A stretch of 7,220 nt of DNA, taken from an uncultured Lachnospiraceae bacterium. Its GTDB lineage: Bacteria; Bacillota_A; Clostridia; Lachnospirales; Lachnospiraceae. Location of the stretch: assembly GCA_947564305.1 (NCBI GenBank), contig CANOBT010000236.1, positions 1 through 7,220 on the forward strand, in the 5' to 3' direction. Below, piece by piece: positions 1-6,484 of the stretch. The notes beneath the pieces are model-generated. The model had not been told where the DNA came from. It made no database searches and worked only from the letters and a program-made list of their open reading frames with translations. The stretch's first letter is position 1. Each line of letters opens with the position of its first letter. The translations under genes and the position numbers were made by a program.

Positions 1-155
1 ACGACCGTCAAACTTCCAACTGGAATATATTGTCCATTAGTTACAATACAAACCTCAAGTAAATAAAATCCATTATTGATAAAATATTTTCTGTTTGCAC
101 CACTTGCTTTCAGTTTATCACAGAAGATATCACACGGCAAATGAAATCCATAATT
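1..155 (-). other. Open reading frame reaching the left edge; possible partial or degraded gene
   Basis: After the last SDR gene, one minus-strand frame is free of stops from 155 to the window edge (51 codons, preceded by TAA at 158-156). It reads like ordinary protein, with KYFINNGFYLLEV near the middle and YIPVGSLTV at the edge. There is no ATG in this frame. A TTG at 140-138 has only GGA 6 nt upstream, which is weak. It could be the start of the next operon gene from a TTG, a fragment of a decayed gene, or chance. I do not recognise the family. The other minus-strand frames are closed by TGA or TAA within this stretch. Confidence 0.25.
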
Positions 156-177
156 TTACGCCGGTTATGGAAACCTT

Positions 178-1200
178 TCACATAACTGGCGTATCTACTC
201 TAAAATCACTTTTTAGTTCCTGAATAACATCCTGATACATCTCGGTCAGTCCTTTTTCCGGACACCAGCCTAACTGGCTTAATTTTTTTCCGGAAAGTTT
301 CAGTCCTGTATCCGGAGCATATCCTGTGATGCCGGAATCTTCTAATTCCGTTATTACCTTTATCTGTCCTCCGGCTATCTGAGAAGCAACCAATTCAGCC
401 ATGTCACGAATGCTCATCGTATTTTCCTCATTTACCACATTATAGGCTTCTCCATCTTTCCCTCTATATAATATAGTAAAGATTGCATTCACCGCATCCT
501 CCGAAGCGCAATAATTTCCCATAGAATTCCCTTTTGTTTTTAATACGATATCCCTGTTTTCATATGCGGCACGCGCAAACTGCATATAGACCCGGTTATC
601 ATCGGGGTGGATTCCTCTGCCAAAAGTCTGGGCCAGTCTGGCTATTTTAACAGGAATCCCATACTCCTGCTGATAAAGATAACAGTAATGCTCTGCCATA
701 CGTTTACCAAGCGGATAACAACTGCGGGCAGAAAACAAATTGACATCCCCCAGTTCTTTTTCATTACGCCGCCTTCCTATATCATCCACCATCCCATATA
801 CTTCCATAGACGAAAGATAGACCATGCCTTGAACCGGCTGTTTTCTGGCCAGTTCAAGCATATTACACGTTCCCATAAGAATAGAATCTGCTGTTTCCGC
901 CGGATGCCGCACCATCTCTGCAGATTGCGTAACTGCCGCACAATGAATAATATAATCTATAGGCCTGTCTATTGATGAAATGAAACGTTCTTTATCCCGA
1001 ATGTCTGATTCTAACAATAAAAAACGGGAATCCTCTGTGTTTGGAAAAATCTGACCGGCTCTGCGTACATCTCTGGTGATTCCTGTAATTTTAATTGTAC
1101 CTTTCTTAAACTCTTCCAAGCACATAAGTTTTTTGGCTGCCATACTGCCTAAAAAACCTGTAATGCCTGTAATCAGATAGTTCCCTTCATGAAATGTCAT
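178..1200 (-). CDS. NAD(P)-dependent nucleotide-sugar epimerase/dehydratase (extended SDR)
   Basis: This 340-residue protein is an extended short-chain dehydrogenase with an N-terminal Rossmann fold, T11-G-I-T-G-F-L-G18. R43 and D44 follow strand 2, so NAD versus NADP is uncertain. The active-site strand ends in LSSMEVYG, with S131 and E133, and the catalytic pair is Y162-PLG-K166. Glu133 sits where nucleotide-sugar 4,6-dehydratases and UDP-glucuronate decarboxylases carry a catalytic Glu, but Met132 replaces the Asp of RmlB-type enzymes. A dehydratase, epimerase or reductase acting on the GDP-heptose made upstream is the likely role; the precise reaction is not resolved. The start is forced, because the next in-frame Met (M20) is past the NAD motif. 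It overlaps the fusion gene by 14 nt, with AAAGAG close to the ATG and GGAGG 15 nt away, so translation is probably coupled. It is the last complete gene of the operon in the window. Confidence 0.85.
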   Translation of the reverse strand: MTFHEGNYLITGITGFLGSMAAKKLMCLEEFKKGTIKITGITRDVRRAGQIFPNTEDSRFLLLESDIRDKERFISSIDRPIDYIIHCAAVTQSAEMVRHPAETADSILMGTCNMLELARKQPVQGMVYLSSMEVYGMVDDIGRRRNEKELGDVNLFSARSCYPLGKRMAEHYCYLYQQEYGIPVKIARLAQTFGRGIHPDDNRVYMQFARAAYENRDIVLKTKGNSMGNYCASEDAVNAIFTILYRGKDGEAYNVVNEENTMSIRDMAELVASQIAGGQIKVITELEDSGITGYAPDTGLKLSGKKLSQLGWCPEKGLTEMYQDVIQELKSDFRVDTPVM

Positions 1201-2497
1201 TGATTCTCTTTACTGCCTCCAGTATATCTTCTGCTTCCATCTCTGCTTTCACATCATACTTCCCGTCTTTTCCTGCCACACCTGTATGTACCAGCACTGT
1301 ATGAAGCCCTGCATTGATCCCTGTTTGGATATCTATCGTACTGTCACCAATGATATAAGAATGGGAGCAGTCAATGTGATATTTACTGACCATATCCTCT
1401 ATCATGCCTGTTGAAGGCTTTCTGCAATTACACTTAATCTTGTATGCCGGATTCTCCTCGGGATATCCCTTGTCCGGATGGTGAGGACAAAATACAATAT
1501 CGTCCAGATACGCCCCCTGCTCTCCTAAAAGAACAGCCAGTTTTCTGTGGATCCTCCGGACATCCTCAATATCACACATCCCCCGTGCCACAACGGACTG
1601 GTTCGTGGTGACAACAGCCAGATAACCGGACTCATTGATCAGGCGGACTGCCTCGGCCGCACTTGGCTCTAATTCGAAGTCTTCTTCTGTGCTTATCAAG
1701 CCTTTATGGATATTAATCGTTCCGTCCCTATCAAGAAAAATACACCTTTGCACATTGGACAGATTCTTTTTACTCCATACACCATCCTGCTGTGCTTTCT
1801 GGGCTGCATAGAACCTGTCTACAGTGCCCGCATCACGGACATACTCCGGGGTCATATACCCGTATATATGCCCTTTTCCCATCATTGGTAACAGAACATC
1901 CTTCTCTAAATCCAACCTCCTGGGTGCATCCAAATCCCGTAGAATCGTACCAGATAAAATATAGATGCCTGCATTAACACAATTATCATACCAGTCATTT
2001 CTGAGGTTTGTTTTCGAATCCATTCCAAGGATACGGTTCTTATCATCCATGACAATCAAATCCGAATCATATGGATGGGAATTAGGGTGGACTAAAAGTG
2101 TTGCAGTCGAATGATTCTTTTCATGGAACGCAATCATCCGGTCCCACGCCAAATCAAACATGACATCTCCGAATATCAGGATGAAATGTTGGTTTCCTAT
2201 CCTGTTTTTCAAGTAATAAAGAGAGCCTGCTGAACCCATAGGCTCTTTTTCTTCAATGTATGTAATGTGGACTCCTAAACCAGAACCGTCCTTAAAATAT
2301 TCCTGAATCTTGTGCCCCAGATGGCCAATGATGATTACAATCTCTTTAAAACCATATCGGCTCAAGTTCTCAATCTGCCATTGCAGCATAGGTTTGCCGT
2401 TTAATGGCAGCATCGGTTTTGGAATCGCATTATGGGTCAGGGAAGACAGGCGGGTGCCTTTGCCGCCGGCCTGGATGACTGCTATATATTTATTCAT
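1187..2497 (-). CDS. Bifunctional heptose-1-phosphate guanylyltransferase / heptose-1,7-bisphosphate 7-phosphatase (HddC-GmhB fusion)
   Basis: This 436-residue protein joins two enzymes. Residues 1 to about 235 form an RmlA-type nucleotidyltransferase with the nucleotide-binding loop G11-G-K-G-T-R-L17, K27-P-M-L-P31, and metal-ligand D111 in FGD. It resembles HddC, which makes GDP-D-glycero-alpha-D-manno-heptose. After a short linker, residues 252 to about 415 form a HAD phosphatase of the GmhB type. It has D256-R-D258-G-T, T298-N-Q in motif 2, R359-K-P361 and G384-D385 with D389. The zinc loop has C337-x-H339 and C356-x-C358, the same C-x-H and C-x-C pattern as E. coli GmhB. The phosphatase removes the 7-phosphate and the transferase activates C1, so the fusion joins consecutive steps. 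GDP rather than another nucleotide is inferred from HddC likeness. AAGG precedes the ATG by 6 nt. The stop overlaps the next gene by 14 nt. Confidence 0.9.
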   Translation of the reverse strand: MNKYIAVIQAGGKGTRLSSLTHNAIPKPMLPLNGKPMLQWQIENLSRYGFKEIVIIIGHLGHKIQEYFKDGSGLGVHITYIEEKEPMGSAGSLYYLKNRIGNQHFILIFGDVMFDLAWDRMIAFHEKNHSTATLLVHPNSHPYDSDLIVMDDKNRILGMDSKTNLRNDWYDNCVNAGIYILSGTILRDLDAPRRLDLEKDVLLPMMGKGHIYGYMTPEYVRDAGTVDRFYAAQKAQQDGVWSKKNLSNVQRCIFLDRDGTINIHKGLISTEEDFELEPSAAEAVRLINESGYLAVVTTNQSVVARGMCDIEDVRRIHRKLAVLLGEQGAYLDDIVFCPHHPDKGYPEENPAYKIKCNCRKPSTGMIEDMVSKYHIDCSHSYIIGDSTIDIQTGINAGLHTVLVHTGVAGKDGKYDVKAEMEAEDILEAVKRINDIS

Positions 2498-2549
2498 TGC
2501 GGTACCTTATTCCTTTATCCTCTCTTTTTCTGGCATATCAAGCTTTCTT

Positions 2550-3131
2550 CTATTGGTTAAATGAACTCCCTGTATTCGCCAAAATAAACATCATCATATG
2601 ATTCAACACTAAATGGATATCTTCCGTAATCTGCATATTATCCACATCTACGTGAATATTATATTTCGCCATCTCTTTCAATTTTCCACCGCTATATCCA
2701 GTAAACGCAATCGTCTGCGCTCCAACTTCATTCGCATATGTAAAAGCACGTATTACATTTTCAGAATTTCCACTCCCGGAAATTCCAATTAATATATCTC
2801 CGGGTTTTATCTTATTCCTCAATGGAACTACAAAAATATCATCATAACTCAGATCATTTGCTATCGCCATTATCATAGGCACACTGTCACTTAGGCATTC
2901 CATATCATATTTGATATCCTGGTTATAACTGATACCCTTATTAAAATCGCACCGCATATGGGATGCTGTGGACGCACTCCCCCCATTGCCGCAGGTATAA
3001 ATCCGCTTTCCTGATAATCTTGCATTTTCCAGAACGTTCATAACCTGGTCAATATCTTCTATAGATAATTTGTCCAGAATCCTCTTTTCAAGTTCCAAGT
3101 ATTCTCCGATTTGTTCCCTATAATCTGCCAT
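2550..3131 (-). CDS. gmhA: SIS-domain phosphoheptose isomerase (sedoheptulose 7-phosphate isomerase)
   Basis: This 193-residue, single SIS-domain protein matches the length of the GmhA family (E. coli GmhA has 192). GmhA converts sedoheptulose 7-phosphate into D-glycero-D-manno-heptose 7-phosphate in the cytosol, the first committed step of nucleotide-heptose synthesis. C47-G-N-G-G-S52 and S118-G-S-G-N-S123 are the two phosphate-binding SIS loops. EDIHLVLNH (170-178) matches the C-terminal helix of GmhA and keeps both histidines, H178 aligning with the catalytic His180 of E. coli. Where E. coli has catalytic Glu65, this protein has D62 within CDFNKG (residues 61-66), by my hand alignment. GGGGAG lies 9 nt before the ATG. 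The gene begins 24 nt after the epimerase and is followed after 52 nt by the nucleotidyltransferase-phosphatase fusion. The pathway context makes a heptose role more likely than another sugar-phosphate SIS isomerase. Confidence 0.9.
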   Translation of the reverse strand: MADYREQIGEYLELEKRILDKLSIEDIDQVMNVLENARLSGKRIYTCGNGGSASTASHMRCDFNKGISYNQDIKYDMECLSDSVPMIMAIANDLSYDDIFVVPLRNKIKPGDILIGISGSGNSENVIRAFTYANEVGAQTIAFTGYSGGKLKEMAKYNIHVDVDNMQITEDIHLVLNHMMMFILANTGSSFNQ

Positions 3132-3155
3132 AATCTGTTTCTCCCCTTATAACGC

Positions 3156-4115
3156 CTATCTGTTTTTCTCTCTGAGTACTTCCTGCACTGTTTTTCTTAC
3201 AGCCTCATCAGAACAATACTCTGCTTTCCAGCCGGCTTCATGGATTCTGTCTAAACAATATCTAAATCTTGGCACATCTCCTTTCCAACCGCCCTCACCG
3301 CCTGTATAATGATACTGTACATCCTGCAGCCCCATTTCCTCGCAGAGAATGTCCGCAATGTGCGTCACGCTGGTTTCCCCGTCAACGCCGAGATTATAAA
3401 GTGATATAGCTGCCGTTTTTTCACTATCAGATAAAGTAAAACGGATAATGGCATTTACCAAATCAGCCACATAAATATATGGTTTCGTCTGTCTGCCGTC
3501 ACCCAATATTTCAAGCTGCGAACTGTCCTTTTGCAGCTTCCTTATAAAATCAAATATCACGCCGTGCGTCAGCCTTGGACCGATCACATTCGGAAAACGG
3601 AATACAAGGGAACGCAAGTCATTCATATAGGTAAATGCACTGATCAATGCTTCACTTCCCAATTTCGCCGCCCCATAATAAGAAATCGGTGAAAGATTTG
3701 GCGTATTTTCGTCCAGAAGTACATCCCGCTTGTCCCCATAGACCGCAGAAGTTGAAGCGAAAAACAACCGCTTTATACCATTTTTTTTCATACAGTAAAG
3801 TACGTTATAAGTAGTTGTATATGTATTTCTGTACTCGACATCCGGATTAACCGCACTTGCCTGTATATCAGAATTTGCTGCCAGATGGTATACAATTTCC
3901 GGATCCGTTTTTTCGAAAATTCCGTCCAACGCCTCCTTATCTGCCGCATCCGCTTTATATAAAGTAAATTTATCATTTCCCTGTAAATGTGCGATATTTT
4001 CCTTGGTCCCAAGCGAGAAATCATCAACACAAATGACTTTATGCCCGCCCTCAAGCAGTGCATCACATAGATGGCTTCCAATGAAACCTGCACCGCCAAT
4101 TACCATTGCCTCCAT
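3156..4115 (-). CDS. NAD-dependent sugar epimerase (extended SDR, UDP-glucose 4-epimerase-like)
   Basis: With the start chosen here the protein has 319 residues. An ATG at 4184 in the same frame would lengthen it by 23 residues. It would also overlap the kinase gene by 53 nt and place the NAD motif unusually far from the N-terminus. The ATG at 4115 has GGAGG 7 nt upstream and starts 16 nt after the kinase stop, so it is preferred. The NAD-binding motif is G7-G-A-G-F-I-G13, with D31-D32 after strand 2, which favours NAD over NADP. The catalytic triad is S121 or T122, Y147 and K151 (YGAAK). The active-site strand reads STSAVYG, with Ala124 where 4,6-dehydratases carry Glu, so an epimerase is more likely than a dehydratase. 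FRFPNVIGPR (172-181) is the usual substrate-proximal block. Its place between heptose kinase and isomerase genes suggests it epimerises a nucleotide-heptose; the carbon involved cannot be read from sequence. Confidence 0.87.
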   Translation of the reverse strand: MEAMVIGGAGFIGSHLCDALLEGGHKVICVDDFSLGTKENIAHLQGNDKFTLYKADAADKEALDGIFEKTDPEIVYHLAANSDIQASAVNPDVEYRNTYTTTYNVLYCMKKNGIKRLFFASTSAVYGDKRDVLLDENTPNLSPISYYGAAKLGSEALISAFTYMNDLRSLVFRFPNVIGPRLTHGVIFDFIRKLQKDSSQLEILGDGRQTKPYIYVADLVNAIIRFTLSDSEKTAAISLYNLGVDGETSVTHIADILCEEMGLQDVQYHYTGGEGGWKGDVPRFRYCLDRIHEAGWKAEYCSDEAVRKTVQEVLREKNR

Positions 4116-4122
4116 ATCTGAA

Positions 4123-4127
4123 CCTCC
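4123..4127 (-). promoter_or_regulatory. Strong Shine-Dalgarno site that fixes the epimerase start
   Basis: On the minus strand GGAGG lies within GGCGGAGG and ends 7 nt before the ATG at 4115-4113. It falls in the short gap after the kinase TAG at 4134-4132. This spacing is close to ideal, so the downstream ATG is chosen over the in-frame ATG at 4184, which lies inside the kinase gene. Confidence 0.8.
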
Positions 4128-4131
4128 GCCT

Positions 4132-5118
4132 CTAATCCCAGTATTTGTCGCCAATATATACCACAGAACTTCCGTCATGCTCAAACGAGAATGAAAACGC
4201 CTTTAAACGCAGCCTGTTTTTCAGACATTCCTGCTTTTCTTTCGGACAATAAAAAAGTAAAAATCCGCCGCCGCCCGCTCCAAGCAGTTTTCCGCCTTCT
4301 GCCCCGTATTTCATGGCTGTTTCATACAATTCATCAATCTTCGGACTGGATATGCCGCCTGCAAGTTCCCGTTTGCGATGCCATCCTTCATTTAAAATCA
4401 CCCCAAAATCAGAAAGCTCATTATTTTCGAGGGAATGCTTCATATCCCGCGCAAGTCGGCACATCTGTATCAGGTTCTTCGTCTTATCTTCCTGTGAAAT
4501 GTTCTTTTTCTGCTCCGCAAGTATTTCATTTGCATTATGTGTGATGCCTGTATAAAACATCACGAGGTTGTCCTGCAGGCCATGGATAGTTTCTGCTTTC
4601 GATATGATTGGTTCTACCGATACAGTATCATCCTGGTGAAATGTGATAAAATTTAATCCGCCATACGCTGCTGCATACTGATCCTGCTTACCAATTGGAC
4701 TGCCAATCTTTTCAATTTCAACCTTACAGGCTTCCTCTGCGAGCTTTGCCTTTGCTATATATTTGCCCTTATAGCAGTATAATGTGTGGAGCAATCCAAC
4801 CGTGAAAGAGCTTGAAGATCCAAGTCCCGTTCCGCTTGGTACATCAGCCGTACTGCTGATTTCCACACCCTCAATCCCCAGATCATTCAACACACATCGA
4901 AAAATTGTGTGGTCTATCTCATTCAAATCATTTACAATCTCTGTCTGCGAATATTTCAGTGCTGTTTTTCTGCTGTCAAAGTACGGGTGCAGGCTCAGGT
5001 ACATGTATCTATTGATACTTGTACTAAGCACACAGCCGCCATGTTCCCTGTAAAAGTCCGCCATATCGCTTCCGCCTCCGGCAAAGCTGATACGGAAAGG
5101 GGTTTTTGTTATGATCAT
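4132..5118 (-). CDS. hddA: GHMP kinase, probable D-glycero-alpha-D-manno-heptose 7-phosphate kinase
   Basis: This 328-residue protein has the three GHMP kinase motifs in order. Motif 1 is P7-F-R-I-S-F-A-G-G-G-S-D18. Motif 2, the phosphate-binding loop, is P94-S-G-T-G-L-G-S-S-S-S104. Motif 3 is the glycine-rich L279-G-A-G-G-G-G-F286. GKQDQY (143-148) carries D146, the probable catalytic base. The FRISFAGGGSD opening and the length fit the HddA family, which phosphorylates D-glycero-D-manno-heptose 7-phosphate at the anomeric carbon, giving the alpha 1,7-bisphosphate. The GmhA-type isomerase and GmhB-type phosphatase two to three genes downstream support that substrate over fucose or galactose. 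The start overlaps the flavoprotein stop by 4 nt. An AGAGGG motif lies about 14 nt upstream and an AGG just before the ATG, so expression probably relies partly on coupling. An L-fucokinase-like or other sugar-1-kinase role is the main alternative. Confidence 0.88.
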   Translation of the reverse strand: MIITKTPFRISFAGGGSDMADFYREHGGCVLSTSINRYMYLSLHPYFDSRKTALKYSQTEIVNDLNEIDHTIFRCVLNDLGIEGVEISSTADVPSGTGLGSSSSFTVGLLHTLYCYKGKYIAKAKLAEEACKVEIEKIGSPIGKQDQYAAAYGGLNFITFHQDDTVSVEPIISKAETIHGLQDNLVMFYTGITHNANEILAEQKKNISQEDKTKNLIQMCRLARDMKHSLENNELSDFGVILNEGWHRKRELAGGISSPKIDELYETAMKYGAEGGKLLGAGGGGFLLFYCPKEKQECLKNRLRLKAFSFSFEHDGSSVVYIGDKYWD

Positions 5119-6431
5119 ATCCTATTACTTCCCTCTAATATCATAGCTGCAAGATTTTTACTCTCCCGCAATACCTTATCCATATTCCAGTATTCAAAGT
5201 TTCCAAAACGTCCATTTAGATACACTCCCCGTGAGCTATAGTAATCCCTGACAACCTCCATATTTTTCTTATGATTCAAATCATAAATTACATAGGCATA
5301 TTGATGCTTTGTAATATTAATAAATTCCACTTCCTCCGGACTTTCTATAAACCCGACTACTTTAAGACCTTCTGCAATCTTTTGCTTCAATTCCATTTCT
5401 GAGAGCTGGTCTATCCAGTCCATTTGGCGGAACGTTACCTCTATCATATATGTAGCTCCATCGCTTTTATAGGCATCGCCCAGAAAATCCATCTTGGATA
5501 TCCTGTGAAAAAGCACATTTTTATCAGCAATCATAAAAGCAAAATTTGCTCCGCTTAAATCCTTCTTTGTTTTTACAAAAGCAATGATAATCGAATTGTA
5601 TTTTAAGTCTTTTACATATCCGCCAATTTCATGTGTGGCATTTCCATAGATATTTGTCAATTCCTGTATAGGGATTGTAGATACTATCTTGTCATACAAA
5701 TACTCGGTTTCTGCAGTTTTTATCTGATATCCCTCGTTTACCCTGTCAATTTTTCGCAGTTCCTGATTCAGCATTATCTTACAGTTTTCCCCTAACCTGT
5801 CTGAAAATCCTCTGAGTACTGTCTCGATGCCGCCTTCTTTAGGAAAGTAAAAATAAAGCTGGTGTACATAGCCATCCACGGTTTCTCCCGCAGCACTCCG
5901 CATGATTTCCTCATCCGTCGGCTTTGGAATCCGCTCCACCATCTGTGTATCCATAAAGGATGGATCATGTTTCCAGATTTTTTCATTATACAGCCTTAAG
6001 TAAAGATTCGTTATACCTTCCCCAAACGTCTTTAAGAAAAACTGCAGCATATTCTGCGCCTCATAATTCTCATAAGGATTGTTTTGAAACGCCATGACCG
6101 CATAATTTAAATCCTCAGCCGATAATTTAGAAAGATCATTCTCAAACGGATACTGCACATACCTTCCTTTATGGATAATCTGATTAGAACGCCTCAACTG
6201 ATTTGTTTCCGGTGTCACCTCGAGCATCAGATCCAACATTTCCTTATCCTTTGAAAAAAGAATATGCGGACCAATATCATAGGTATACCCCTCCTTATGG
6301 ATACTTCGGCACAGCCCGCCTATTGCTTCTTCTTTTTCCAATATCGTAATTTCCTCTATCTGCTTACTGTCCTGCAGAAAATATGCAAGACTAATGGCGG
6401 CAAGACCGCCTCCTAAAACCGCTAATTTCAT
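5115..6431 (-). CDS. FAD-dependent oxidoreductase, UDP-galactopyranose mutase-like / protoporphyrinogen-oxidase-like
   Basis: This 438-residue cytosolic flavoprotein starts with a dinucleotide-binding fold: G7-G-G9 after the first strand (GxGxxA, with Ala at the usual third Gly), E32 at the end of the second strand for the FAD ribose, and G38-G39 after it. YDIGPHI (51-57) and the NEKIWKHDP segment (149-157) resemble conserved blocks of UDP-galactopyranose mutases. The C-terminal GRFGNFEYWNMD (407-418) matches the second FAD-contact motif of that family. The segment around 309-334 looks more like the broader protoporphyrinogen-oxidase or amine-oxidase-like flavoproteins, so the exact subfamily is open. 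Known UGMs interconvert NDP-hexopyranose and furanose with reduced FAD. In this operon the likely substrate is a nucleotide-heptose, which is inference. An AAGGAG motif lies 12 nt before the ATG, and an in-frame TGA just upstream of the ATG blocks any longer start. The TGA stop overlaps the kinase ATG by 4 nt (ATGA), indicating coupled translation. Confidence 0.85.
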   Translation of the reverse strand: MKLAVLGGGLAAISLAYFLQDSKQIEEITILEKEEAIGGLCRSIHKEGYTYDIGPHILFSKDKEMLDLMLEVTPETNQLRRSNQIIHKGRYVQYPFENDLSKLSAEDLNYAVMAFQNNPYENYEAQNMLQFFLKTFGEGITNLYLRLYNEKIWKHDPSFMDTQMVERIPKPTDEEIMRSAAGETVDGYVHQLYFYFPKEGGIETVLRGFSDRLGENCKIMLNQELRKIDRVNEGYQIKTAETEYLYDKIVSTIPIQELTNIYGNATHEIGGYVKDLKYNSIIIAFVKTKKDLSGANFAFMIADKNVLFHRISKMDFLGDAYKSDGATYMIEVTFRQMDWIDQLSEMELKQKIAEGLKVVGFIESPEEVEFINITKHQYAYVIYDLNHKKNMEVVRDYYSSRGVYLNGRFGNFEYWNMDKVLRESKNLAAMILEGSNRI

Positions 6432-6484
6432 TCATCAACCATACTCCTTTCTCATTCTGTAAATTTGAACATAATCATAATTTG

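Noticed and set aside
147..171. Perfect 7-bp inverted repeat (TCCATAA / TTATGGA) with an 11-nt spacer just downstream of the last SDR gene, considered as a terminator.
   Set aside because: The stem is short and AT-rich, and no T-run follows on the minus strand, so it does not look like an intrinsic terminator.
607..975. Plus-strand open frame of 122 codons opposite the last SDR gene.
   Set aside because: It lies wholly within a well-supported SDR gene on the other strand, has no recognisable motif, and its composition fits an antisense shadow.
1187..3131. An ADP-heptose (LPS-type) pathway reading for the isomerase and phosphatase genes.
   Set aside because: The kinase is of the GHMP (HddA) type and the nucleotidyltransferase is RmlA/HddC-like; no HldE-type domain is present.
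4116..4184. Longer version of the epimerase beginning at the ATG at 4184.
   Set aside because: It would overlap the kinase gene by 53 nt and add 23 residues before the NAD motif, while the ATG at 4115 has an ideally placed GGAGG.
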